Shown one piece after another: positions 1-6,581 of a DNA stretch of 12,481 nt (within the stretch, counting starts at the first letter, position 1; the number at the start of each line of letters is the position of its first letter). The stretch is from an uncultured Fidelibacterota bacterium (GTDB lineage: Bacteria > Fidelibacterota > Fidelibacteria > Fidelibacterales > Fidelibacteraceae), in NCBI GenBank assembly GCA_937862595.1, contig CALMFL010000265.1:1-12481 (forward strand). The letters are read 5' to 3'. A program made the translations under genes and the position numbers. The notes below the pieces were generated by a model that saw nothing but the letters and a program-made list of their open reading frames with translations, had not been told where the DNA came from and did not search any database.

Positions 1-980
1 CCCAATCCGCCGGTGGGCTGCTTGTTGAATGCCAGGAAACGCTCCACCGCCTGATGGCCGATCCGCTGCGCCCAGTAAAAGATCTCCTGTTTGGCTGCTG
101 GGCCGGAAACCACCTGCTCGAGGACCGCGGAATAGATCTTTTCCAGCAGCCGCGGGACCGTGGTCATATAGTGCGGCTTGACCTCCTTGAGGTTGTCCGG
201 GACCTTTGCAATGCTTTCGGCGAAGTAAATCTCGCCGCCGATCCAGAAACTGAACAGGGAGGTGATCCGCTCAAAGCTGTGGCTCAGGGGCAAAAAGGAG
301 AGCCAGCGCTTGTCGCTGAGAAAATTCTCGTGCGTCTGGGTCTGCTGTATGTTGGCGGCAATGTTGAAATGGGACAGCATAACGCCCTTGGGGTCGCCGG
401 AGGTGCCGGAGGTGTAAATAATGCTCCAGAGGTCCGCGGGCTTGATCTTCCCGGAGATGTCCCGCATTGTAACGGGGGAAAGAAGCTTTTCCCCGTCGCC
501 TTTTTTCATCAGTTCGTCAAAGCGGATGATCCAGGCGTCGTCGTATCCGGCGTCATCGAGCGTAATGATGTATTTCAGGGCTTTCAGGGATTGCCGCAGC
601 GGGACGACCTTCTGCGCCTGCTCCCGGTTGCTGACGATCAGCACCTTGCATTCCGCATGCCTGAGGATGAACTCGATCTGGCGGGGCATGGAGGTCTGGT
701 ACAGCGGCACGCTGACCAGGGCGAAATGCGCGCAGGCCCAATCGGTCATGCACCATTCCGGCCGGTTCTCCGAAAGGATGGCCACTTTGTCGCCTTCCCG
801 GAGACCCAGCGCCCTCAGGCCGAATCCGATGCGTTCGATGGTCTCGGAGACGTCCTGATAGCTGAGGCCTTTCCACTCGCCGTTCTCTTTGTGAAAATAT
901 AGGTTCCGCGAGGGATCGCGGCGCAATGCATCCGAAAATATTTCGGGCATTGTTTTGATATAATCCAGTTGATAGCTCAA
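1..980 (-). CDS. Long-chain acyl-CoA synthetase (AMP-forming), downstream paralogue, 3' truncated by window edge
   Basis: The frame is open from 980 to the left edge (326 codons) and encodes the N-terminal half of an ANL-superfamily acyl-CoA synthetase, which activates fatty acids with ATP to acyl-AMP and then acyl-CoA. It aligns without gaps to the neighbouring 1006-2820 protein. Shared landmarks are TMPEIF near residue 10, the ATP-binding P-loop YTSGTSGDPKG near 189-199, and LSFLPLSHSFER near 227-238. No ATG fits the N-terminus. The start is TTG at 980, with AAAGGAG six bases upstream, and the next residues (SYQLDYIKTMPEIF) match the paralogue's N-terminus. It lies 25 bp after the paralogue's stop, so the two probably form one operon. 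Motifs A5 to A10 lie beyond the window, so activity cannot be judged. Chain-length preference is unknown. Start and family are well supported. Confidence 0.93.
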   Translation of the reverse strand, partial: MSYQLDYIKTMPEIFSDALRRDPSRNLYFHKENGEWKGLSYQDVSETIERIGFGLRALGLREGDKVAILSENRPEWCMTDWACAHFALVSVPLYQTSMPRQIEFILRHAECKVLIVSNREQAQKVVPLRQSLKALKYIITLDDAGYDDAWIIRFDELMKKGDGEKLLSPVTMRDISGKIKPADLWSIIYTSGTSGDPKGVMLSHFNIAANIQQTQTHENFLSDKRWLSFLPLSHSFERITSLFSFWIGGEIYFAESIAKVPDNLKEVKPHYMTTVPRLLEKIYSAVLEQVVSGPAAKQEIFYWAQRIGHQAVERFLAFNKQPTGGL

Positions 981-1005
981 AACTTACTCCTTTGCTTGGA
1001 AAGCA

Positions 1006-2820
1006 TTAGTTTTTATAGAGCTCTTCTATTTCAAGCTGATACTTTTCAATGATATGTTTGCGTTTGATCTTCATGCTTGCCGTCAGCTCCCCGGTCTCGA
1101 TCGTAAAGGGCTGCGGGGCAAGGAAGAAATATTTGATCTGTTCGTAGCGGGCCAGACCCTGCTGATGGATATCCAGCTCTTCCCGGATCAGTTTTTCCAC
1201 GTCCTTGGACGTCACAAGGTCTTCGTAGGTGCTGAGCTCGATCGGGGGATTCTGCAATTTGCCCCATTTGCTGAAGATATCCAGCGACGGGACCAGGATG
1301 GCGATCAGGAATTTCTGCCGGTCGCCGACCACGACGGCCGATTCGATGAATTTCGACGCGGTGATCTCGCGTTCGACCTCCGCCGGAGCGATGTTCTTGC
1401 CGCCGGCGGTCACGATGAGGTTCTTTTTTCTGTCCGTGATCTTCAGGAAGCCGTCCTCATCCATGAAACCGATGTCGCCGGTGTGGAACCAGCCGTCCTT
1501 GTCGATGGCTTCGGCGGTCTCCTCGGGGTTGTTGAAATACTTTTCCATGCGGTTCGGACCGCGCAGGAGGATCTCGCCGTCCTCGATGATCTTGGTCTCA
1601 ACGTCCGGAAGGGCTTTCCCGACGGTGCCGAACTTGATGTGGTCGTTGGTGTTGACATGCGTGACAGGGCTCATTTCCGTCAGGCCGTAACCCTCGATAA
1701 TGCGGATGCCGGCCGCCACGAAGAATTCCCCGACCTCTTCGGAAAGCGGCGCGCCGCCGCTGACGCACTGAATGAACTCTCCGCCGAATACGTGGGCGAT
1801 CTTGTTGAACACCAGGGTTTTTGCAAGGGCGTAACGTGACGCCAGAAGCCCCTGGGGCTGCTTGTTGAAGGCAAGGTATTTCCGGACCGCTTCCGATCCG
1901 ACCCGCTGCGCCCAGTGGAAAATGTTCTGCTTGACGGTCGATCCCATCGCGACCTGTTCCAGCACGGCGGAATAGACCTTTTCGAGAAGGCGCGGGACCG
2001 TGGTCATGTACTGCGGCTTGACTTCTTTGAGGTTCTCGGAGACCTTTGCGATGCTTTCCGCAAAGTAGATCTCCGCGCCCACCCACATGCTGAACATCGA
2101 GGTGACGCGTTCAAAGCTGTGGCTCAGGGGGAGAAAGGAAAGCCAGCGTTTGTTTTTCTGAAAGCCGATGGCGGCCTGGGACTGCTGAACATTCGCGGCG
2201 ATATTGAACTGGGAGATCATGACGCCCTTCGGGTTCCCGGAGGTGCCGGAGGTGTAGATAATGCTCCAAAGGTCCTCCGGTTTGATCTTCCCGGCGATCT
2301 CTTGCATGGATTGCCCCGACCGTTCCTTTTCGTCGTCGCCTTTTTTCAGCAGGTCTTTCCAGGAAACGATCCAGGCGTCGTGATAGGGTTCTTCGTTGAT
2401 CAGGACGATATATTTCAGGGAACGCAGGTTGTTCTTGATCGGGATGATCTTTTGCGCCTGTTCCTTTGAACTGACGATCACGACCTTGCATTCGGAATGA
2501 TTGATGATGAATTCTATCTGCCGGGGAATGGAGGTCTGGTAGATCGGGACCGAAGCGAATCCGAAGTGTGCACAGGCCAGGTCCGTCATGGACCATTCGG
2601 GGCAGTTCTCCGAGAGAATGCCGACCTTGTCCTTCTGCCTGACGCCCAGGGCCTGCAGGCCGAAGCCGATGCGCTCGATGGTTTCATTCACGTCGCGGTA
2701 GCTGATGCTTTTCCATTCGTCGTTCTGTTTGTAATGGTATAATTTGCGCTCGGGACCTCCCAGCAGCGCATCCGCAAAAATTTCCGGCATGGTTTTAAGA
2801 TAGTTTAATTGATAAGCCAT
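1006..2820 (-). CDS. Long-chain acyl-CoA synthetase (AMP-forming), complete
   Basis: This 604-residue protein has the usual length for FAA1/FadD-type long-chain acyl-CoA synthetases and no signal peptide, so it should be cytoplasmic or membrane-peripheral. All core ANL motifs are present: P-loop YTSGTSGNPKG (189-199), GGAPLSEE (355-362), A5 EGYGLTE (376-382), A7 HTGDI (446-450, with the ribose-binding Asp449), A8 hinge TDRKKNLIVTAGGKNIAP (462-479), and the A10 segment ELTASMKIKRK (578-588), whose Lys584 is the likely adenylation lysine. The ATG at 2820 follows GGAGGA at a short 3-base gap. It is the first gene of a two-gene operon with a paralogue. By family, it would convert free fatty acids to acyl-CoA for beta-oxidation or phospholipid synthesis. 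The specific substrate is not visible in the sequence. Confidence 0.96.
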   Translation of the reverse strand: MAYQLNYLKTMPEIFADALLGGPERKLYHYKQNDEWKSISYRDVNETIERIGFGLQALGVRQKDKVGILSENCPEWSMTDLACAHFGFASVPIYQTSIPRQIEFIINHSECKVVIVSSKEQAQKIIPIKNNLRSLKYIVLINEEPYHDAWIVSWKDLLKKGDDEKERSGQSMQEIAGKIKPEDLWSIIYTSGTSGNPKGVMISQFNIAANVQQSQAAIGFQKNKRWLSFLPLSHSFERVTSMFSMWVGAEIYFAESIAKVSENLKEVKPQYMTTVPRLLEKVYSAVLEQVAMGSTVKQNIFHWAQRVGSEAVRKYLAFNKQPQGLLASRYALAKTLVFNKIAHVFGGEFIQCVSGGAPLSEEVGEFFVAAGIRIIEGYGLTEMSPVTHVNTNDHIKFGTVGKALPDVETKIIEDGEILLRGPNRMEKYFNNPEETAEAIDKDGWFHTGDIGFMDEDGFLKITDRKKNLIVTAGGKNIAPAEVEREITASKFIESAVVVGDRQKFLIAILVPSLDIFSKWGKLQNPPIELSTYEDLVTSKDVEKLIREELDIHQQGLARYEQIKYFFLAPQPFTIETGELTASMKIKRKHIIEKYQLEIEELYKN

Positions 2821-2847
2821 TGTTCCTCCTATGTGTGTTTCCCAACT

Positions 2848-2875
2848 AAAATACGATGAACGGGCACAAAAGCAA
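2848..2875 (-). promoter_or_regulatory. Possible sigma70-type promoter of the acyl-CoA synthetase operon
   Basis: On the minus strand a TTGCTT box (2875-2870) and a TATTTT box (2853-2848) are 16 bp apart. This would start transcription about 20 bases before the ATG at 2820. Both boxes are imperfect, so the call rests mainly on position. Confidence 0.35.
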
Positions 2876-2884
2876 AGAAAAAAT

Positions 2885-3045
2885 AGGGCGTGGGGCGCAT
2901 GCCAGCCGACCTGTGCACCGAAGCTCCGAAACGTCGGAGCGTAGGTGTAAGCCTTGGCGAAGGCTGGTGAGACGTAAGACGCGTGCCGGCCGAAACCTTG
3001 GTGCAGGCCGGTAAGACGTGAAGCGTGGGGTGGGGAAGTGGAGGA
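2885..3045. repeat. GC-rich tract of chained short palindromes
   Basis: This noncoding stretch between the synthetase operon and the 209-bp repeats is much richer in G+C than the AT-rich leader beside it. It contains hairpins GCTCCG/CGGAGC (2923-2928 with 2935-2940), GCCTT/AAGGC (2951-2955 with 2960-2964) and CCGGCC/GGCCGG (2986-2991 with 3006-3011). It also has an imperfect direct repeat: ggtgagacgtaagacgcgtg (2966-2985) resembles ggtaagacgtgaagcgtg (3011-3028). No convincing gene is seen on either strand. The GCCTTGGCGAAGGC core resembles the palindromes at 11464-11494. Confidence 0.6.
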
Positions 3046-3098
3046 AAGGTTATTATCTCGATAAACTTTTTAGCCGCTTTCACCTTATTCGCCGGCCG

Positions 3099-3307
3099 GG
3101 GATTCCGACGGGCAGGATGAGGTTGTATTTTTGATCAGTAAAAAAAACCGGGCATTTTTCACCCCGGGCAAGGTTAAGGAGCACATCACCTTGGGAAATA
3201 ATATTGAACTCTTTCAGTGTTTAGACCGCAGAGCGGTCTAATATTGTAGAAGAATTATCATACGGAAAACGAACTGCAGAGCAGTTCAATATTCTTCGCA
3301 AATCAAC
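3099..3307 (+). repeat. Long direct repeat, copy 1 (about 209 bp)
   Basis: This is nearly identical to 3425-3634; the only difference I see is the A/C/G run near 3140, 8A-2C-3G here against 6A-4C-4G there. It contains CAAGG/CCTTG arms and two short perfect hairpins with the same AGA loop: TAGACCGC-AGA-GCGGTCTA, and GAACTGC-AGA-GCAGTTC. The different stems with an identical loop suggest a structured element. No protein frame is convincing. Confidence 0.92.
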
Positions 3308-3317
3308 AATCTTTATT

Positions 3318-3410
3318 TACTTCGATTGTTCCGCCTCCACCAAGGTTGCCCTCCTGCGTCCGCCCCCTGACGGACTTCGGATGACAGGCTTCTGTTCGAA
3401 TGATCCCCGC
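3318..3410 (+). repeat. Mosaic intergenic repeat with embedded palindrome, copy 1
   Basis: The left flank (ttacttcgattgtt, 3318-3331) and right flank (gacaggcttctgttcgaatg, 3383-3402) resemble the flanks of 11656-11735 (aacttcaattgttt and gacaggcttttgctctaatg). The middle parts differ. Here the middle holds GTCCG (3358-3362) paired with CGGAC (3371-3375). Read on the minus strand, 3389-3348 closely resembles the 40-bp unit at 6621-6660. It lies between the two copies of the 209-bp repeat. Confidence 0.6.
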
Positions 3411-3424
3411 TTCTCTGACAGACA

Positions 3425-3634
3425 GGGATTCCGACGGGCAGGATGAGGTTGTATTTTTGATCAGTAAAAAACCCCGGGGCATTTTTCACCCCGGGCAAGG
3501 TTAAGGAGCACATCACCTTGGGAAATAATATTGAACTCTTTCAGTGTTTAGACCGCAGAGCGGTCTAATATTGTAGAAGAATTATCATACGGAAAACGAA
3601 CTGCAGAGCAGTTCAATATTCTTCGCAAATCAAC
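3425..3634 (+). repeat. Long direct repeat, copy 2 (about 210 bp)
   Basis: Second copy of the 3099-3307 repeat in the same orientation, with starts 326 bp apart. Both AGA-loop hairpins are retained unchanged. It ends about 20 bp before the damaged tRNA-Asp promoter copy. Near identity over more than 200 bp implies a recent duplication or ongoing gene conversion. Confidence 0.92.
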
Positions 3635-3663
3635 TGAAAAAAGAGATGCAAAATATAAAGACA

Positions 3664-3692
3664 TTGACAAATAATCAGCATTGCCTTATAGT
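3664..3692 (+). promoter_or_regulatory. Duplicated tRNA-Asp promoter now upstream of a tRNA remnant and the GIY-YIG gene
   Basis: TTGACA (3664-3669) and TATAGT (3687-3692) have a 17-bp spacer, the same layout as the intact tRNA promoter at 4107-4135. The -10 differs from that copy by one base. It should still be active, starting near 3699. Confidence 0.75.
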
Positions 3693-3702
3693 AGCAGGCT
3701 TA

Positions 3703-3760
3703 TTAGAGCACCGGCCTGTCACGTCGGATTTGTCCCGACCTTCGTCGGGATCAATCCCGC
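3703..3760 (+). pseudogene. tRNA-Asp remnant with 5' deletion and replaced T-arm
   Basis: Bases 3703-3728 match the intact tRNA-Asp from the end of the D-loop through the whole anticodon arm, including the GTC anticodon, and 3751-3760 match its 3' end (tcaatcccgc). A 26-bp deletion removed the 5' acceptor strand and 5' D-arm. The T-arm is replaced by a different hairpin, TCCCGAC-cttc-GTCGGGA (3733-3750). It cannot fold as a tRNA, but its promoter survives. Confidence 0.85.
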
Positions 3761-3793
3761 AGCATCCGACATCGACAGAGGGTCGGTTTTTTT
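3723..3793 (+). promoter_or_regulatory. Attenuator-like region with alternating complementary segments, ending in a terminator
   Basis: Five segments alternate: GTCGG (3723-3727), CCGAC (3735-3739), GTCGG (3744-3748), CCGAC (3766-3770) and GTCGG (3782-3786). Each can pair with its neighbours, so the hairpins are mutually exclusive. The last pair is followed by seven T (3787-3793), which is a rho-independent terminator. This lies between an apparently active promoter and the GIY-YIG ribosome-binding site, which fits transcription attenuation. It could instead simply end a short RNA. Confidence 0.5.
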
Positions 3794-3828
3794 ATTTTAG
3801 GACGTTAAATAAATACGGAGGGGCGACG

Positions 3829-4083
3829 ATGTATTTTACGTACATCCTTTACTCGGAGAGTACGGACCGGTATTATATCGGTTACACCTCGGATCTTGAG
3901 GACAGGCTCAGGCATCATAATTCGGGCGGCACGAAAACGACCAAACGGGGAATACCCTGGAAAATCGTTTATGAGGAAAGCCACGGCACAAAGCATGATG
4001 CCCTCATGCGGGAACGGGAGATCAAAAAGAAGAAGTCCCGGAAATACATTGAATATCTGATCTCAAGCGCCGCCGAGAAATAA
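3829..4083 (+). CDS. Small GIY-YIG endonuclease-domain protein (UPF0213-like)
   Basis: The 84-residue protein is a single GIY-YIG nuclease domain with the length of stand-alone UPF0213 proteins. Visible elements are TYIL (Tyr5), YYIGYTSDLEDRLRHHNSG (15-33, with Tyr16, Gly18 and Arg26), and the metal-binding glutamate, probably Glu62, in ALMREREIKKKKSRKYI (58-74). By family these are metal-dependent DNA nucleases, but the role of small stand-alone members is unsettled. The ATG at 3829 is chosen because GGAGG lies seven bases upstream. The longer in-frame start at 3646 would translate through the tRNA remnant. The gene sits between two copies of the tRNA-Asp promoter/tRNA segment, so it may have taken part in or arisen with that duplication. 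No integrase or intron is seen beside it. Confidence 0.9.
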   Translation: MYFTYILYSESTDRYYIGYTSDLEDRLRHHNSGGTKTTKRGIPWKIVYEESHGTKHDALMREREIKKKKSRKYIEYLISSAAEK

Positions 4084-4106
4084 AAAGGGCAAGCAAATAA
4101 AAGTTA

Positions 4107-4135
4107 TTGACAAATTATCCGCATTGCCGTATAAT
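4107..4135 (+). promoter_or_regulatory. Consensus sigma70 promoter of tRNA-Asp
   Basis: A perfect TTGACA (4107-4112) and perfect TATAAT (4130-4135) are 17 bp apart, with the tRNA beginning 17 bases after the -10. This is a textbook strong stable-RNA promoter. Confidence 0.9.
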
Positions 4136-4152
4136 AGCAGGCTTATTTGAAC

Positions 4153-4226
4153 GGGGTTGTAGTTCAACTGGTTAGAGCACCGGCCTGTCACGTCGGAAGT
4201 TGCGGGTTCGAGTCCCGTCAATCCCG
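4153..4226 (+). tRNA. trnD: tRNA-Asp (anticodon GTC)
   Basis: The 74 bases fold as a complete cloverleaf: acceptor GGGGTTG/CAATCCC with one G-U pair, D-stem GTTC/GAGC, anticodon stem CCGGC/GTCGG with loop CTGTCAC and anticodon GTC at 4187-4189, and T-arm GCGGG-TTCGAGT-CCCGT. The discriminator base is G, as is usual for tRNA-Asp. CCA is not encoded (CTT follows). It has its own strong promoter and a hairpin terminator. A broken copy lies 469 bp upstream. Confidence 0.97.
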
Positions 4227-4232
4227 CTTTAT

Positions 4233-4275
4233 AGCTGTCTTGCTGAACACGCGTTCCAAGACAGCTTTGTGTTTA
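4233..4275 (+). terminator. Terminator of tRNA-Asp with two-tier hairpin
   Basis: Outer stem AGCTGTCTTG (4233-4242) pairs with CAAGACAGCT (4257-4266). A second small stem GAAC/GTTC closes the apex around ACGC, and a T-rich tail follows. The same hairpin recurs at 6674-6711, and a version with a different outer stem at 7879-7912. It also lies just past the stop of the minus-strand lipoprotein gene. Confidence 0.75.
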
Positions 4276-4285
4276 TAGGAGGATT

Positions 4286-5395
4286 TTAAATAAACTCGAA
4301 TTGATAAGGTGATTCTATTGAAATTGTTGTTAGAACTTGTTTAGTTTCAAGATCTACTACATATACTTTATTATCACGAATACAACTTACAAAAGCAATT
4401 TTACCATCTGAACGAACTGCAATTCTGGAAGGTCCGGTTGTTTTGTCAGTTAATTCAATAACATTTTTAATGTAATATTCTGTGGAATCTAAACCAATCA
4501 CATAGAAATGATCAGTTTCGCCTATCATATAACACTCATCTCTTTCTTGATTATATGCTAAATAATATGGATTCGTACTCCAGGGCAAAACAACATTTGA
4601 AGTATCAAACTCTTGGGTTATCATATCATAGGATCCAAAAAATGCGCTTTCTCTTATTGCTTTTTGCTGGGACAGTAAATATGAAACATAAAGTTTCTCA
4701 TCTTTATTTGAATACTCCATGTCATTTACGTCAATGGTATCTATATCATGTTTATTTAATATGAATTCACGGCTTCTTAAACGAGATTCTATATCAAAGA
4801 ATTCCAATTCAGTGTAACTGGAACTATATATTGTATTTGGATAATAGTTATTTCTAACAATCCAATTCGACCCCGGTGGATAATAGAAGTCTTTGGGGAG
4901 ATTTTGGGCTAATGATATGACGCCGAACTTTTCCTTTAAAAAATCAATTTTATATGTCCCACAGCTATGTGAATAGAGATATATTAATCCCGGTTCATCA
5001 TTTAAATGGGCTGCGCAGATTTTAGGATAACCTAAATTCTTCAAACTCAGAGAAAATATACCTGCTACTGAGTCAGCAGAAATATCATATTTTACTATAT
5101 AGTATTCTCGTTTAGGATCATCCTCATATCTACCTGTGAAAACTAAATAATCATTATTAGTTGAGACACACATGCTGGTTGGGAAAAAATCTCCAGAAAT
5201 GTCTAAAGAAACTTCTTCTTCTATAGTAAATACATATGGATCAACCAAAAATAAATCATTTCCTTTATTTTTATATACAACAAGAAGATCATGCTCTTCA
5301 TAATCACTTGACGGATATACTCTTTCACAAGAAGGGAATAAAATACCTACTAAAAGAATTAAGATGAAAGGGGTTGTTTTTTGATTCTTGTTCAT
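4286..5395 (-). CDS. Lipoprotein with YVTN/YncE-like beta-propeller repeats
   Basis: The 369-residue protein begins with a lipoprotein-type signal: basic MNKNQK, a hydrophobic stretch, then LFPSC with Cys23 as the likely lipidated residue. The lipobox is loose, as in many FCB lipoproteins. The mature part is beta-rich. Its last ~50 residues read like a YVTN/YncE propeller blade: PSRIAVRSDGKIAFVS, then NKVYVVDLETKQVLTTI. Earlier segments such as PTSMCVSTNNDYLVFTG and NPYYLAYNQERDECYMIG look like diverged blades. By family these are surface-anchored proteins, often of unknown ligand, so I assign no specific function. No clear Shine-Dalgarno precedes the ATG at 5395. Base composition is visibly AT-richer than the acyl-CoA synthetases, which fits horizontal acquisition. 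It stands alone, converging on the tRNA-Asp terminator. Confidence 0.85.
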   Translation of the reverse strand: MNKNQKTTPFILILLVGILFPSCERVYPSSDYEEHDLLVVYKNKGNDLFLVDPYVFTIEEEVSLDISGDFFPTSMCVSTNNDYLVFTGRYEDDPKREYYIVKYDISADSVAGIFSLSLKNLGYPKICAAHLNDEPGLIYLYSHSCGTYKIDFLKEKFGVISLAQNLPKDFYYPPGSNWIVRNNYYPNTIYSSSYTELEFFDIESRLRSREFILNKHDIDTIDVNDMEYSNKDEKLYVSYLLSQQKAIRESAFFGSYDMITQEFDTSNVVLPWSTNPYYLAYNQERDECYMIGETDHFYVIGLDSTEYYIKNVIELTDKTTGPSRIAVRSDGKIAFVSCIRDNKVYVVDLETKQVLTTISIESPYQFEFI

Positions 5396-5496
5396 GGTTC
5401 TTGTAAGTTTTAAACAGATATATTTTAATCAATTTTGGCTAAATAAAAAAGTCATATAAGAAAACATCTGATCAATTTGTATGATTATTTCTCGAT

Positions 5497-5591
5497 CTTA
5501 AACCTAAACGTACAAAGTGTTCTATAAGACATCCGTTGTCCCCGCCATCAACATCCGCTTTGCGGATGTTTGTTTTTTCTATCGAAAAAAC
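5497..5591 (+). repeat. Intergenic repeat A (short form without palindrome insertion)
   Basis: The core cttaaacctaaacgtacaaa...gtgttctataagac (5497-5530) is shared almost base for base with 6582-6615 and 7823-7856. It continues atccg-ttgtccccgcc and then a terminator hairpin. The join atccg|ttgtcc (5535/5536) is the empty site for the 40-bp unit found in repeat B. The join gcggatg|tttg is the empty site for the 31-bp unit in repeat D. Confidence 0.88.
5550..5578 (+). terminator. Rho-independent terminator within repeat A (plus orientation)
   Basis: AACATCCGC (5550-5558) pairs with GCGGATGTT (5562-5570) around TTT and is followed by TGTTTTTT. A second A/T hairpin, GTTTTTTC-TATC-GAAAAAAC (5572-5591), overlaps the T-run. 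It points plus although both neighbouring genes are minus, so it came with the repeat rather than serving those genes. Confidence 0.7.
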
Positions 5592-5642
5592 AGTATGGGA
5601 GTACAGAGTAAGGAGTGGAAAGAGATTAGATATTAAATCTCA

Positions 5643-6464
5643 TCAAGGTTCGTGTTTTAAAACGGTGCTTCTAAATTGTTCTCCTCTTCCACCATCAAGT
5701 CCAATAAAAATACTATCATCGTATCTTTTAGCAAAGCGCTTGATAAGATTACGCAAGATCAGAGTGTCCGGGTCGAAATTGTATAAAAAGTATTCTCCAT
5801 ATCTCATACCCATAGCAGAATGCGCGTCAAAACTATCTGGCGAAAAGACTTCAAAATATCTATAATTTCCTGCCTGGAGATCATATGGCTCAGCCCCAAG
5901 AATAATCAGGGAGTCTAAAAATAAACGATAGGGCTCAGCCGTTATCGATTCTGCTTGTCCCCAAATTGTTGTTTGAGGTATACGTAATATGGAATTTTGA
6001 TTTATCGTAATAATATTATTGCTCTGCAAAGCAAAATGAAAACTTTCTTCAGAAACAGTAAGCAAAGCATTTACTGTAACACCATTTATCTTAATTGATA
6101 ATAAGTAATCTCCATTATTCATGTCACCAAGTTCAAAAAACGCCATCGCCGGAGTAGTTATGGCACCACCACAATCTGAAATATCCAATTCATCTAATTC
6201 TATTTGGTATGTATTGCCATTCCTTGATATACTGCCAAGTATTTTGGAACCATCAGGTGAGTAAACATCTTCTGTCGTCAATAACAATTTTATTACTCTG
6301 CTACTTTGTTCTATTTCTTCAAATATCCCAATATTGATTCTTGTGTCAATTGGTGTAAATGGAACTTCTACGTAGTCTTCAGGAAGAACAAAGTGAGAAT
6401 CATCATCTTCATAACATCCAAAGAATAATAAAATAAACGTCAAAGCAAATATAAACTTCTTCAT
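5643..6464 (-). CDS. Hypothetical lipoprotein
   Basis: The 273-residue protein has a clear lipoprotein signal: MKK, a hydrophobic stretch, then LLFFGC with Cys17 as the lipidation site, followed by acidic YEDDD. The mature part is beta-rich. Residues 40-150 resemble an Ig-like or beta-sandwich module (IGIFEEIEQSSRVIKLLLTT; GDYLLSIKINGVTVNALLTV). The end contains YDDSIFIGLDGGRGEQ. I recognise no family and assign no function. The ATG at 6464 has AGGA eight bases upstream. A good promoter (TTGACA-17-TAATAT) lies just before it, so it is probably transcribed alone. It is AT-rich like the neighbouring lipoprotein, and it lies between repeats A and B. It is probably anchored in the cell envelope facing the periplasm or the surface. 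Confidence 0.8.
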   Translation of the reverse strand: MKKFIFALTFILLFFGCYEDDDSHFVLPEDYVEVPFTPIDTRINIGIFEEIEQSSRVIKLLLTTEDVYSPDGSKILGSISRNGNTYQIELDELDISDCGGAITTPAMAFFELGDMNNGDYLLSIKINGVTVNALLTVSEESFHFALQSNNIITINQNSILRIPQTTIWGQAESITAEPYRLFLDSLIILGAEPYDLQAGNYRYFEVFSPDSFDAHSAMGMRYGEYFLYNFDPDTLILRNLIKRFAKRYDDSIFIGLDGGRGEQFRSTVLKHEP

Positions 6465-6497
6465 GTCAATAATCCTAACATGCTTTATTAATATTAA

Positions 6498-6526
6498 ATA
6501 TTAAGTATATCAGAAATCATTGTCAA
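6498..6526 (-). promoter_or_regulatory. Sigma70-type promoter of the hypothetical lipoprotein gene
   Basis: On the minus strand TTGACA (6526-6521) and TAATAT (6503-6498) have a 17-bp spacer. The predicted start near 6491 gives a ~27-base leader with AGGA before the ATG at 6464. Confidence 0.55.
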
Positions 6527-6581
6527 GCTCATTTTCCCTTATAGTTAGCCAAATAGACCCTGTTTTTCACTTCCTCTCAAT

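Larger units (their letters stand above)
3652..3760 (+). repeat. Left copy of duplicated tRNA-Asp promoter/tRNA segment
   Basis: It matches 4096-4227. The promoter boxes are 443 bp from those of the right copy, and the tRNA part is 469 bp away because 26 bp are missing here. The two copies bracket the GIY-YIG gene as direct repeats. Confidence 0.85.

Noticed and set aside
54..902. Long plus-strand open frame opposite the truncated acyl-CoA synthetase
   Set aside because: It is antisense to a strongly supported gene. Its protein shows no family features, and an equivalent shadow frame occurs opposite the paralogue.
2829..3083. Minus-strand 84-residue open frame
   Set aside because: It lies inside the GC-rich palindrome tract. 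Its sequence reflects the repeats, and a promoter and RBS for the synthetase operon occupy its end.
3313..3516. Minus-strand frame spanning the mosaic repeat and the 209-bp repeat copy 2
   Set aside because: The matching frame in copy 1 of the repeat is interrupted, so it is not conserved as protein.
3099..3634. CRISPR array or IS element
   Set aside because: There are only two 209-bp copies with one large non-spacer interval, no transposase, and no terminal inverted repeats.
3646..3828. N-terminal extension of the GIY-YIG protein from an upstream in-frame ATG
   Set aside because: It would translate the tRNA remnant and terminator. The ATG at 3829 has a proper Shine-Dalgarno site and begins exactly at the domain.
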